Below, piece by piece: positions 25,410 to 33,752 of a stretch of DNA of 43,734 bases. A program made the position numbers and the translations under genes. The notes below the pieces were generated by a model. It worked only from the letters and a program-made list of their open reading frames with translations. It was not told where the DNA came from and did not search any database. The stretch comes from an uncultured Paracoccaceae bacterium (GTDB lineage Bacteria > Pseudomonadota > Alphaproteobacteria > Rhodobacterales > Rhodobacteraceae), in contig CALDUK010000044.1 in assembly GCA_937924905.1 (NCBI GenBank), positions 1-43,734 of the forward strand, given 5' to 3'. Each line of letters starts with the position of its first letter. Position 1 is the first letter of the stretch.

Positions 25410-27941
25410 TTGACCCGTTTTATTCTTTCGATCTTTGGTGCCGTTTTCACGTTGGTGACGCTTGGCCTTGTTATGGCCGCCATCGGCGTGGGCGCAATTT
25501 TCTATGTCTATGGCCGCGACTTGCCCGAGGTTGAGCCTCTGGCCAGTTATCAGCCGCCGACACTGACGCGGATTTATTCGCCGGCCGGGCAGATCATCGA
25601 TGAATACGCGGAACAACGGCGGATTTATTTCCCCTTCGATGAAATCCCCGACACGGTGAAGAACGCGTTCATTTCGGCGGAAGACAAGAATTTCTATGAG
25701 CACGCGGGCTTTGACCTGCGCGGCATTGCAGCGGCTTTGTATGAGGCGGTTGAAAGCCGGGGCGCCAGTGTGCGCGGGGCGTCAACTATTCCGCAGCAGA
25801 CGGCGAAGATTTTGTTTCTGGGCGGCGAACGCGCCATAGAGCGCAAGATCAAAGAGGTCATCCTAGCGAACCGGATGGTGAACACCATCGGGCGCGAAAA
25901 GATCCTGGAAATTTATCTGAACGAAATTTTCCTGGGCCAGAACGCCTATGGTGTGGCGGCGGCGGCGCAGACATATTTCAACAAGACGCTGGGGGAATTG
26001 AACGCGCAGGAAGCGGCTTATCTGGCGGCTTTGCCAAAAGCGCCATCGACCTATCATCCTGTGCGTCAGGAAGAACGCGCGATTGCACGGCGGAACTTTG
26101 TGCTGCGCGAGATGTTCCAGAACGGGTATATCGAAGGCCCCATTTACGAAGAAGCACGCATTGCCCCCTTGCTGACCGTGCAGGCGGGCGACCGCGAGGC
26201 GTTTGCGACGAATTTGCCTGACCGGGATTACTTTACCGAGGAAATCAGCCGGCAATTGTCGCGCGAATTCGGTGCCGACGGGTTCAAGGCGGCGGGTTTG
26301 ACCATCCGGGCGACGGTGGACCCTGACATGCAAAAGCTGGCCGCTGCCGCTTTGCAGGAAGCGCTGGAGGATTATGACCGCGCGCAAGGCGAATGGCGCG
26401 GGCCTGCCGAAGTGATCACGCCGGACGCGTTGTCGGGCGAGGTTGATGGGGAAGCGGCCTGGCGGGTGGCGTTGCGGAACACACCCAAACTGGCGCGGGA
26501 CGTTGAAAAATGGTTCCCCGCTGTTGTGCTGGAGGTCGGCGGATCATCCGCGCGCGTCGGCGTGGAAGGCTGGGACGACGGGGCGGACGGGCATTGGGTT
26601 ACGCCCGATGATCTGAAATGGATCAACGGCGCCAGCGTTGCAGGCGATATTCTGAGCGTGGGTGATGTGATCCATGTGCGCCACGAAGGCGGGTCGGCGT
26701 CTGACCCTGTGTTTTCGCTGCGCCAGGTGCCGGGTGTGCAAGGCGGGTTCATGGCGATGGACGTGAACACCGGCCGTGTCCTGGCGATGCAGGGCGGTTT
26801 TTCGTACCAGCAGTCGAACTTTAACCGCGCGACCCAAGGCAAGCGTCAGCCCGGGTCGTCGTTTAAACCGTTTGTCTATGCCGCCGCTTTGGACAGTGGC
26901 TTTACGCCCGCGACGGTGGTGATTGATGCGCCGATCGAAGTGTCTTTGCCAGGGGGCGAGGTTTGGCGTCCGAAGAATGCGTCGAACCAGTTTTACGGGC
27001 CGACGCCCTTGCGCACCGGCATTGAACGGTCGCGGAACCTGATGACCGTGCGTCTGGCCGAAGAGGTCGGTATGCCGACCATCGCAGGCTATGCCGAACG
27101 GTTTGGCGTGTATGACCGGATGGACCCGTTTCTGGCCAATTCATTGGGAAGCCAGGAAACCTCATTATACAACATGGTGTCGGCCTATGCGATGTTCGCC
27201 AATGGCGGCGAGCGGGTGGAACCGACGCTGGTGGACCGTGTGCAGGACCGTTGGGGAACGACGGTGTATCGCCATGACCAACGCAGCTTTGAAGAGGCCG
27301 CCGAGGCGCAGGTGTTGCCCGGCGCTTTGCCGCGGATCATGTCGAACCGCAAACAGGTGATGAACCCGATCACCGCCTATCAGCTGACCTCGATGATGCG
27401 GGGCGTTGTCGAACGCGGCACCGCACGCGGCGAGGTGAATCTGGGCGTGCCGACTGCGGGCAAGACCGGCACAACGAATGACGCGCGCGATGTGTGGTTT
27501 GTCGGCTTTACCTCGACCATCGCGGCGGGGTGTTACATTGGGTACGACCAGCCCAAGTCCCTGGGTCGCAAGGCGTCGGGCGGCAAGATGTGCGCGCCTG
27601 TGTTCCAGAAGTTCATGAAGAAGGCGGTTGAAAAATACGGCGGCGGACGCTTTGCCATTCCGCCCGGTGGCCGGTTTATCAATATCGACCGGTTTAATGG
27701 CGCGCGTTTGCCGGACTATGCCAGCGGCGATCATGTGGTGGCCGAGTATTTCCGGGAAGGCGAAGAACCGGTCTTTGGCATCGCCTTTGACGGTGGGTTT
27801 GCCATGGGGGCGAATTTGCCGATGTTTACGGATACCGAACTGGGCACGGCGACCACCACCATCGAGAACGGGCAGGGCGAGCAGGTGCAAATCCCGCAAC
27901 AAGCTACGGCAAATGAGATTTCGGCCGGCGGGCTTTACTGA
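25410..27941 (+). CDS. mrcA: Bifunctional class A penicillin-binding protein 1A
   Basis: An 843-residue inner-membrane peptidoglycan synthase. One N-terminal transmembrane helix (residues 5-33) precedes the glycosyltransferase-51 domain (catalytic Glu91 in SAEDKNFYEH; STIPQQTAK; EIYLNEIFLG). A PBP1A-type linker/OB region (about 325-440) follows, then the transpeptidase domain with SxxK (Ser483-Ser-Phe-Lys486), SxN (Ser541-Arg-Asn543) and KTG at 685-687. The start must be TTG 25410: an in-frame stop lies at 25395 and the next ATG would cut the membrane helix. Purine-rich GAGAGCAGG precedes it. It stands alone between hemF and the convergent truA. The use of TTG may keep synthesis low, but that is inference. 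Confidence 0.95.
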   Translation: MTRFILSIFGAVFTLVTLGLVMAAIGVGAIFYVYGRDLPEVEPLASYQPPTLTRIYSPAGQIIDEYAEQRRIYFPFDEIPDTVKNAFISAEDKNFYEHAGFDLRGIAAALYEAVESRGASVRGASTIPQQTAKILFLGGERAIERKIKEVILANRMVNTIGREKILEIYLNEIFLGQNAYGVAAAAQTYFNKTLGELNAQEAAYLAALPKAPSTYHPVRQEERAIARRNFVLREMFQNGYIEGPIYEEARIAPLLTVQAGDREAFATNLPDRDYFTEEISRQLSREFGADGFKAAGLTIRATVDPDMQKLAAAALQEALEDYDRAQGEWRGPAEVITPDALSGEVDGEAAWRVALRNTPKLARDVEKWFPAVVLEVGGSSARVGVEGWDDGADGHWVTPDDLKWINGASVAGDILSVGDVIHVRHEGGSASDPVFSLRQVPGVQGGFMAMDVNTGRVLAMQGGFSYQQSNFNRATQGKRQPGSSFKPFVYAAALDSGFTPATVVIDAPIEVSLPGGEVWRPKNASNQFYGPTPLRTGIERSRNLMTVRLAEEVGMPTIAGYAERFGVYDRMDPFLANSLGSQETSLYNMVSAYAMFANGGERVEPTLVDRVQDRWGTTVYRHDQRSFEEAAEAQVLPGALPRIMSNRKQVMNPITAYQLTSMMRGVVERGTARGEVNLGVPTAGKTGTTNDARDVWFVGFTSTIAAGCYIGYDQPKSLGRKASGGKMCAPVFQKFMKKAVEKYGGGRFAIPPGGRFINIDRFNGARLPDYASGDHVVAEYFREGEEPVFGIAFDGGFAMGANLPMFTDTELGTATTTIENGQGEQVQIPQQATANEISAGGLY

Positions 27942-27955
27942 CGCAGGTGCCTCTG

Positions 27956-28732
27956 TCAGGGCATGCCGGTGAACACCGGTTCTTCATAGACGACATCCGC
28001 CAGATACAACCCATCGGGCGGCGCGACCGGCCCGCAGGCGGCGCGGTCGCGGGCGGCCAGCGCATCCTTCACGCGTTCGGGCGGCCAGGTGCCCGCGCCC
28101 ACACGTTCGAGTGTGCCAACGATTGACCGGACCTGATTGTGCAGAAAGCTGCGGGCGCGCAGATGGGCGCGTATCTCGAACCCGCCCGGATAGGGTTGGG
28201 TGTCGAAGGTGATCTCGTCCATCGTTTTCATCGGGCTTTTCGCCTGACACATGGTTGAGCGGAAGGTCGTGAAGTCATGGTGCCCGATCAGGTGGGTCGC
28301 GCCTTCGCGCATCGCCGCCAGATCGACATCCTGGGTCACCCGCCAGACCAGACCTATGTCATGGGTCAGAGGCGCGCGGCGCACCGCAATCCGAAAAAGA
28401 TATCGACGTTCAAGCGCCGAGAACCGGGCGTGCCAGTCATCGGCCACCCGCGCGCAATCGAGGATCGCGACCGGATGCGGTTTGAGATGAAAGTTGACCG
28501 CTTCGCGCAGACGGAAAGGATCCCAGTCTTTGCCCATGTCGATATGCGCGACCTGTCCCAGCGCGTGAACGCCGGCGTCTGTGCGGCCTGCCGCCGCTGT
28601 TGCGGGCAGATTAGATTCGAGTTTGGCCAGCGCCGAATCCAGCGTTTCCTGTACGGATGGAGCCGAGATTTGACGTTGCCAGCCGGAATACGGCTGTCCG
28701 TCATATTCAATTCGAAAGGCATAGCGCGGCAT
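27956..28732 (-). CDS. truA: tRNA pseudouridine(38-40) synthase
   Basis: A 258-residue pseudouridine synthase acting on positions 38-40 of many tRNAs. The catalytic Asp52 lies in [14 protein letters not shown]. The N-terminal [15 protein letters not shown], the central RRYLFRI and HHDFTTFRS blocks, and [17 protein letters not shown] are all characteristic. Length is normal. The ATG at 28730-28732 fits the family start [12 protein letters not shown]. It is convergent with PBP1A across 14 bases and divergent from the two-component regulator gene. Confidence 0.95.
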   Translation of the reverse strand: MPRYAFRIEYDGQPYSGWQRQISAPSVQETLDSALAKLESNLPATAAAGRTDAGVHALGQVAHIDMGKDWDPFRLREAVNFHLKPHPVAILDCARVADDWHARFSALERRYLFRIAVRRAPLTHDIGLVWRVTQDVDLAAMREGATHLIGHHDFTTFRSTMCQAKSPMKTMDEITFDTQPYPGGFEIRAHLRARSFLHNQVRSIVGTLERVGAGTWPPERVKDALAARDRAACGPVAPPDGLYLADVVYEEPVFTGMP

Positions 28733-28900
28733 TGCCTTGGGTTAGCTGCCTGATCGAGGCGAGGCAATTCTGAAATTCACCTATGTTTCAAAAGCTTAGG
28801 AAATTGTGGCATTTCTTTGACCTGTTCTGCACGCAACCTGCACGATAGCGACCGCTGAACTGCACTCGGGAACGCCAAGTTGATTACAGGCACGCACATC

Positions 28901-28939
28901 ACCGCCGGGCTCGCTTCTGTCCCCTCGCGTCCCGGCGGT
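28901..28939 (+). promoter_or_regulatory. Strong stem-loop in the leader of the two-component operon
   Basis: ACCGCCGGG (28901-28909) and CCCGGCGGT (28931-28939) form a perfect 9-bp stem with a 21-base loop, 81 bases before the regulator ATG. Only two to three T residues follow, so it is not a clear terminator; a protective or attenuating leader structure is possible. Confidence 0.5.
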
Positions 28940-29020
28940 TTGCACCTCCTCTCACCTTCCCGCATAACTGGAGTAGTCCCGCTCTTGGGGCACCGCTTGA
29001 AGGACGAAAGAGTTACGCGC

Positions 29021-29728
29021 ATGAGCACGCAGACAATTTTGGTTGTGGATGACGATCCGCAAATCCGCGATGTCCTGTCGATGGCGTTGGAACGGGCCGG
29101 ATTCGAAGCAGTTTTGGCGCGCGATGGTGCCGAAGGGCTGAGCCAGGCCAAGGCGATCAATCCATCGCTGGCCGTTCTGGATATCGGCCTGCCCGAGATG
29201 GATGGGCTGGAGCTGTGCAAGGCCATTCGCAAAGACAGCGATTTGCCGATCCTGTTTCTGACCGCGCGCGACGATGAGGTTGACCGCATCCTTGGGCTGG
29301 AGCTTGGGGGCGACGACTATGTCACCAACCCGTTTAGTCCGCGCGAATTGGTGGCGCGGGTACGGGCGATTTTGAAACGCTCGGGTGGGTCTGTGTCCGA
29401 CGCTGCGGTGCTGCCAGAGGCGGCGCTGAAGATCGGACGCCTGACGTTGATGCCGGACAGCCATGTCTGCAAGGTGGACGATGCGCATGTCACGCTGACT
29501 TCGACCGAATTGACCATTCTTTCAAAACTGATGTCGCGCCCGACCCAGGTGTTCAGCCGTCCTGCTTTGGTGGACGCAATCTGGGGGCCGGGCATGGTTG
29601 TCAGCGACCGAACGCTGGACAGCCATTTGCGCAACCTGCGTTCGAAACTGGCGGATGCCGGTTGCACCGATGCGATTGAAACACTGCACGGCGTTGGTTT
29701 GCGGATGGGACCATGTCTAGGTTCGTAG
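29021..29728 (+). CDS. OmpR-family response regulator lacking the conserved receiver lysine
   Basis: A 235-residue regulator. The receiver domain (1-120) has Asp11/Asp12 (VVDDDP), phospho-acceptor Asp54 (VLDIGLPEMDG) and Thr81 (LFLTARDD). The otherwise invariant Lys before Pro-Phe is Asn103: DDYVTNPFSPRELVARV, where DYVTKPF is expected (codon AAC). The C-terminal winged-helix domain (about 140-235) is complete, with LTSTELTILSKLMSRP, RPALVDAIWG and DRTLDSHLRNLRSKL. The frame is open 47 codons further upstream, but the family start is the ATG at 29021. The histidine kinase gene overlaps its end by 16 bases. Expected to bind DNA as a phosphorylated dimer; signalling through the missing Lys may be altered. 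Confidence 0.9.
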   Translation: MSTQTILVVDDDPQIRDVLSMALERAGFEAVLARDGAEGLSQAKAINPSLAVLDIGLPEMDGLELCKAIRKDSDLPILFLTARDDEVDRILGLELGGDDYVTNPFSPRELVARVRAILKRSGGSVSDAAVLPEAALKIGRLTLMPDSHVCKVDDAHVTLTSTELTILSKLMSRPTQVFSRPALVDAIWGPGMVVSDRTLDSHLRNLRSKLADAGCTDAIETLHGVGLRMGPCLGS

Positions 29729-30687
29729 AGCCAAAGTGGCGCCCGCCGTTGATGCTGGTGCTGGGCGGGTCTTTGATGGCCATCCTGGTTTTGCCGGTCT
29801 ATGCCGCTTTGCTGGCCGATATTCTGACACCTTTGACCGGACGCCGGAACGCGGTGTTTATTGTTGCGGCGGGGTCGTTCTTTGCCACGCTTGTGCTTGG
29901 TCTGTTGTTGTGGCGGTTGATCCTGTCGCCGGTGCAGGCGCTTGCCGCGCAGGCTCAGTCCATTCGGGGCGGCGGTATGCCCGAGGGTCTGGATCACTAC
30001 GGCACGCCCGAGATCGGCGAATTGGCGCAAGACGTTCTGGACATGGCGGATGTGTTGCAATCGCGTGAGATGGCGGTGCGCAGCTATACCGACCACGTCA
30101 CCCACGAATTGAAGACGCCGTTGACCGCCATTCGTGGCGCGGCCGAATTGTTGGACGGCGAAGTTCTGACGCCCGAGACCAATAAGCTGGTTCAGACCAT
30201 TGCCGAGGCGGAAAAGCGCGCGGTCAAACTGTTGGGCGCGGCGCGCCAGATTGCGGCGGCGCGGATGCCCGAACACCAAGGCACCACCACGCTGGATGCA
30301 TGCCGGGCCAATGTCGAAGCGCGGCTTGGCGCCACGCGGCTGGAGGTTGAGAACGGCACGGTTGAATTGCCCTTGGCGCGGTCTGGCATGGATGTGGTTC
30401 TGGGCCATATTGCCGAGAATGCCGAACAGGCGGGCGCGAAGACGCTTTTGTTTGATGCGGGCCGCAACAGCGATGGCCCCTGGTTGCGCATCCGGGACGA
30501 CGGGCCGGGGATCTCAAGCGGGAACCAATCGCAGGTGTTCGAGCCCTTTTTTACCACCCGGCGCGACACTGGCGGCACTGGCATGGGGCTGGCAATTGTC
30601 CAGACGTTGCTTTTGGCGCATGGCGCGCGGATCACGCTGGATGATCCGGGCGATGCGGGCGGAACCTGTTTCTTTGTTCAGTTCTAG
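29713..30687 (+). CDS. Sensor histidine kinase with minimal periplasmic loop
   Basis: A 324-residue kinase. Two transmembrane helices (about 12-35 and 46-69) flank only some ten external residues, so it cannot hold a periplasmic ligand domain and probably senses in or near the membrane or through partners. A HAMP-like linker (SPVQALAAQAQSIRGGG...) leads to HisKA with phospho-acceptor His131 (VTHELKTPL). The ATPase domain has N-box HIAENAEQAG, G1 DDGPGIS, F-box FEPFFTTR and G2 GGTGMGLAI. It overlaps the response regulator gene by 16 bases, so the two are cotranscribed and form a cognate pair. The loop size and layout recall CreC-like kinases, but no strong assignment is possible. Confidence 0.9.
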   Translation: MSRFVEPKWRPPLMLVLGGSLMAILVLPVYAALLADILTPLTGRRNAVFIVAAGSFFATLVLGLLLWRLILSPVQALAAQAQSIRGGGMPEGLDHYGTPEIGELAQDVLDMADVLQSREMAVRSYTDHVTHELKTPLTAIRGAAELLDGEVLTPETNKLVQTIAEAEKRAVKLLGAARQIAAARMPEHQGTTTLDACRANVEARLGATRLEVENGTVELPLARSGMDVVLGHIAENAEQAGAKTLLFDAGRNSDGPWLRIRDDGPGISSGNQSQVFEPFFTTRRDTGGTGMGLAIVQTLLLAHGARITLDDPGDAGGTCFFVQF

Positions 30688-30731
30688 GGGGTGTCTTTGC
30701 CAGCGCCCGGACCGGCCCATAGCGAATTGCT

Positions 30732-31523
30732 TTAGGCCGCATGCGCCCCGTCTGACAGGGTTTTGACGAAGGCCAGAACCTGTGCGGGCGATTTGCCTTG
30801 ACCGATCAGATCGACAATGGCCGAGCCCACGACCGCGCCGTCTGCGACGCCGGCGATTTTCTGGCTGGCTTCGGGGGTTTTGATGCCGAAGCCCACGATC
30901 ACCGGCAGATCGGTGGCGGATTTGATGCGCGCAACTTCGGGGCCCACATCGGTGGCAACCGCATTGGCCGCACCCGTGATCCCGGTGATCGAAACGTAAT
31001 AGACAAAGCCCGAGGTGTTTTGCAGCACTTTGGGCAGGCGTTTTTCATCTGTGGTCGGTGTGGCCAGACGGATGAAGTTAAGACCAGCGGCCTGCGCGGG
31101 GCGGCAAAGTTCATCGTCTTCTTCTGGGGGCAGATCGACGACGATCAGCCCGTCGATGCCTGCCGCTTTTGCGTCATTAAGGAACCGGTCAACGCCGTGG
31201 CTGAAGATTGGGTTGTAGTACCCCATCAGGACAATCGGCGTTGTGTCATCGGTTTCACGAAAGCGGCGCGCCAGTTCAAGCGTTTTCACCAGGGTCTGGC
31301 CCTGGGCCAGTGCGCGCTGACCGGCCAGTTGGATGGTCGCGCCGTCGGCCATCGGGTCGGTAAAGGGCAGGCCCAGTTCGATCACATCGACGCCTGCGCC
31401 GGGCAGACCCTTGACGATTTCAAGCGAGGTCTCGTAATCCGGATCGCCGGCCATCACATAGGCGACAAAGGCTTTCTTGCCGTTGGCTTTGAGGCTGGCG
31501 AATTTGGCGTCGATCCGGGTCAT
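30732..31523 (-). CDS. trpA: Tryptophan synthase alpha chain
   Basis: A 263-residue TIM-barrel protein that cleaves indole-3-glycerol phosphate to indole and glyceraldehyde 3-phosphate for the TrpB partner. Catalytic residues are the Glu in [17 protein letters not shown] and the Asp in [12 protein letters not shown]. The phosphate-binding loops [10 protein letters not shown] and [11 protein letters not shown] are also present. The family start is the ATG at 31523 (MTRIDAKF); the frame continues upstream with further start codons but no similarity. trpB is not in the window, which is unusual for many bacteria, where trpB and trpA are adjacent. It is divergent from ychF. Confidence 0.95.
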   Translation of the reverse strand: MTRIDAKFASLKANGKKAFVAYVMAGDPDYETSLEIVKGLPGAGVDVIELGLPFTDPMADGATIQLAGQRALAQGQTLVKTLELARRFRETDDTTPIVLMGYYNPIFSHGVDRFLNDAKAAGIDGLIVVDLPPEEDDELCRPAQAAGLNFIRLATPTTDEKRLPKVLQNTSGFVYYVSITGITGAANAVATDVGPEVARIKSATDLPVIVGFGIKTPEASQKIAGVADGAVVGSAIVDLIGQGKSPAQVLAFVKTLSDGAHAA

Positions 31524-31697
31524 TTTGGTTCTCATTTCGATCATCGGTGATCGCTGTGCTTTGCCTGATTGCTGCGTCGGTTGCAATCTTTTGCAGTCTA
31601 TCTTGGACGCATCGAACCGGTGGAGGTGGCGTGGGGCGCTGCAGCTTGCGCTTGGATAAGTATTTTCGGGTCATTGGAGGCAGGTGCTTGCGCGCAT

Positions 31698-31707
31698 CCC
31701 ACGTGGG
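31698..31707. promoter_or_regulatory. Perfect 10-bp palindrome CCCACGTGGG upstream of ychF
   Basis: A perfect dyad 37 bases before the ychF ATG in the trpA-ychF divergent gap. It may be an operator; no known regulator is named with confidence. Confidence 0.3.
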
Positions 31708-31713
31708 GGTTAG

Positions 31714-31740
31714 AGCCTCGTCGGTCAGAAGAAAGAGGCT
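31714..31740 (+). promoter_or_regulatory. Hairpin covering the ychF ribosome binding site
   Basis: AGCCTC (31714-31719) pairs with GAGGCT (31735-31740), loop 15 bases. The GAGG is the ychF Shine-Dalgarno, 5 bases from the ATG at 31744, so folding would hide it. Confidence 0.45.
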
Positions 31741-31743
31741 TTC

Positions 31744-32841
31744 ATGGGGTTCAAGACTGGTATCGTCGGGCTTCCGAATGTCGGCAAGTCGACGCTTTTC
31801 AATGCGCTGACGCGGACGGCAGCGGCGCAGGCGGCGAATTTTCCGTTCTGCACAATCGAGCCCAATGTGGGCGAGGTGTCGGTGCCGGATGCGCGGCTGA
31901 CGAAGCTGGCCGAGATTGCGCAGTCGAAAGAGGTTATTCCGGCGCGGATGACATTTGTTGATATCGCCGGGCTGGTCAAAGGCGCGTCACAGGGCGAGGG
32001 GCTGGGGAACCAGTTTCTGGCCAATATCCGCGAGGTTGACGCGATTGCCCATGTGCTGCGCTGTTTTGAAGACGGTGATGTCACCCATGTGGAAGGCCGG
32101 GTTGACCCTGTGGCCGATGCGGAAACGATCGAGACCGAATTGATGCTGGCCGATCTGGAAAGCATCGAAAAACGGATGCAGAACCTTGTGCGCAAGATAC
32201 GCGGTGGCGACAAAGAGGCGCTGGAGCAGGAACGCTTGTTGAAAGCGGCGCAAGCGGCGTTGGAAAACGGCAAACCCGCGCGCACGGTTGACGTCGCGGA
32301 CGAGGATGCCAAGACCTGGGGCATGTTGCAGCTTTTGACGGCAAAGCCGGTTTTGTATGTCTGCAATGTTGCCGAAGACGAAGCGGGCGAGGGCAATGCG
32401 CATTCGGCCCGTGTGGCCGAGATGGCGTCGGCGGAAGGCGCGGCTGCGGTCGTGATTTCAGCCAAGATCGAAGAAGAGATCAGCCAGCTGGAGCCTGACG
32501 AAGCCGAGATGTTTCTGGACGAGTTGGGGCTGAAAGAAGCCGGTTTGGACCGGATGATCCGGGCGGGGTATGATCTGTTGGCGTTGCAGACCTATTTTAC
32601 CGCCGGGCCGAAGGAGGCGCGGGCCTGGACGATAAAGCGCGGCACGCTTGCACCGCAGGCGGCGGGTGTGATCCACGGCGATTTCGAGAAACGTTTCATC
32701 CGGGCTGAAACCATCGCCTATGACGATTATGTGGCGTTGGGCGGCGAAGCGGGCGCGCGGGATGGCGGCAAGCTGCGCGCGGAAGGCAAAAGCTATGAGG
32801 TGAAGGACGGAGATGTCCTTCACTTCCTGCATTCGGGCTAG
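31744..32841 (+). CDS. ychF: Redox-regulated ATPase YchF (Obg family)
   Basis: A 365-residue translation-associated P-loop protein. G1 is GLPNVGKST (8-16), the switch I region FCTIEPNVG and G3 DIAGLVKGASQGEGLGNQF are intact. The G4 position reads CNVAED instead of NKxD, the change that gives YchF preference for ATP over GTP. A C-terminal TGS domain (about 280-365, ending EVKDGDVLHFLHSG) closes the protein. YchF binds ribosomes and affects oxidative-stress responses. The GAGG ribosome binding site lies in the 3' arm of a hairpin, and a perfect CCCACGTGGG palindrome lies just upstream. Its stop codon shares CTAG with the stop of the convergent BKACE gene. Confidence 0.96.
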   Translation: MGFKTGIVGLPNVGKSTLFNALTRTAAAQAANFPFCTIEPNVGEVSVPDARLTKLAEIAQSKEVIPARMTFVDIAGLVKGASQGEGLGNQFLANIREVDAIAHVLRCFEDGDVTHVEGRVDPVADAETIETELMLADLESIEKRMQNLVRKIRGGDKEALEQERLLKAAQAALENGKPARTVDVADEDAKTWGMLQLLTAKPVLYVCNVAEDEAGEGNAHSARVAEMASAEGAAAVVISAKIEEEISQLEPDEAEMFLDELGLKEAGLDRMIRAGYDLLALQTYFTAGPKEARAWTIKRGTLAPQAAGVIHGDFEKRFIRAETIAYDDYVALGGEAGARDGGKLRAEGKSYEVKDGDVLHFLHSG

Positions 32842-33749
32842 GCGGGCGCGCGTTTGGTCAGGCCAAGCCGGCGGCGCACCGCGTCGGGGCCTATCACCTT
32901 GGCGCCCATGTTTTCGATGATGGTGACCGCGCGTTCGACCAGTTGCGCGTTGGTGGCCAGCACGCCTTTTTCCAGAAACAGATTGTCTTCCAGCCCAACA
33001 CGCACATTGCCACCGGCCAGCACGGCAGCGGCGACGTAAGGCATCTGGTCGCGGCCCAGGCTGAAGGCGGACCAGTCCCAATCGTCAGGCACCGCGTTGA
33101 CCATGGCTATCAGCGTATTGAGGTCGTTGGGCGCACCCCACGGCACACCCATGCAAAGTTGCACAAGGGCAGGTGAGGCAAGCGTGCCTTCCTTGACCAG
33201 TTCTTTGGCGAACCAGAGATGGCCGGTGTCAAAAGCCTCGATTTCCGGTTTGACGCCAAGCTTGGTCATCATCGTGCCCATCGCGCGCAGCATGCCCGGC
33301 GTGTTGGTCATCACATAATCCGCTTCGGCGAAGTTCATCGTGCCGCAGTCAAGCGTACAAATTTCAGGCATGCAGTCGCGGATATGGGCCATGCGGTCAG
33401 CCGCGCTTGCCATATCGGTGCCGGTTTCATTCAGGGGCAAGGGGGCTTCGGTCGGGCCAAAAACCATGTCGCCGCCCATACCTGCGGTGAGGTTCAGAAC
33501 AACATCGACGTCTGCCGCGCGGATGCGGTCGGTCACCTCGCGGTAGTATTCCAGTTTGCGCGACGGTGCGCCGGTGTCAGGGTCGCGGACATGGCAATGG
33601 ACAACAGCGGCCCCGGCCCTGGCGGCGTCAATTGCGCTGTCGGCAATGTCTTTTGGCGAGCGCGGCACATGCGGCGAACGGTCCTGTGTGCTGCCCGAGC
33701 CAGTGACAGCGCAGGTGATGAAAACGTCGCGGTTCATGGTAAGTGGCAT
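32838..33749 (-). CDS. Beta-keto-acid cleavage enzyme (BKACE/DUF849), dehydrocarnitine-cleavage-like
   Basis: A 303-residue zinc TIM-barrel enzyme that transfers the acyl part of a beta-keto acid to acetyl-CoA, releasing acetoacetate and a new acyl-CoA. Zinc ligands His51 and His53 (VVHCHVRDP) and Glu254 (VGLEDN) are present. Blocks such as ITCAVTGSG, SPHVP, NLTAGMGGD, CTLDCGT, FDTGHLWFAK and GGNVRVGLEDNL resemble, from memory, the dehydrocarnitine cleavage enzyme CdhC of Pseudomonas. That would turn 3-dehydrocarnitine into betainyl-CoA and acetoacetate. ATG 33749 is favoured by GGGAAG upstream; an ATG four codons later also exists. It is the last gene of the CaiB-to-BKACE series, 3 bases after the CaiD-like gene, and it shares its stop bases with convergent ychF. 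Confidence 0.82.
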   Translation of the reverse strand: MPLTMNRDVFITCAVTGSGSTQDRSPHVPRSPKDIADSAIDAARAGAAVVHCHVRDPDTGAPSRKLEYYREVTDRIRAADVDVVLNLTAGMGGDMVFGPTEAPLPLNETGTDMASAADRMAHIRDCMPEICTLDCGTMNFAEADYVMTNTPGMLRAMGTMMTKLGVKPEIEAFDTGHLWFAKELVKEGTLASPALVQLCMGVPWGAPNDLNTLIAMVNAVPDDWDWSAFSLGRDQMPYVAAAVLAGGNVRVGLEDNLFLEKGVLATNAQLVERAVTIIENMGAKVIGPDAVRRRLGLTKRAPA

Positions 33750-33752
33750 GGG

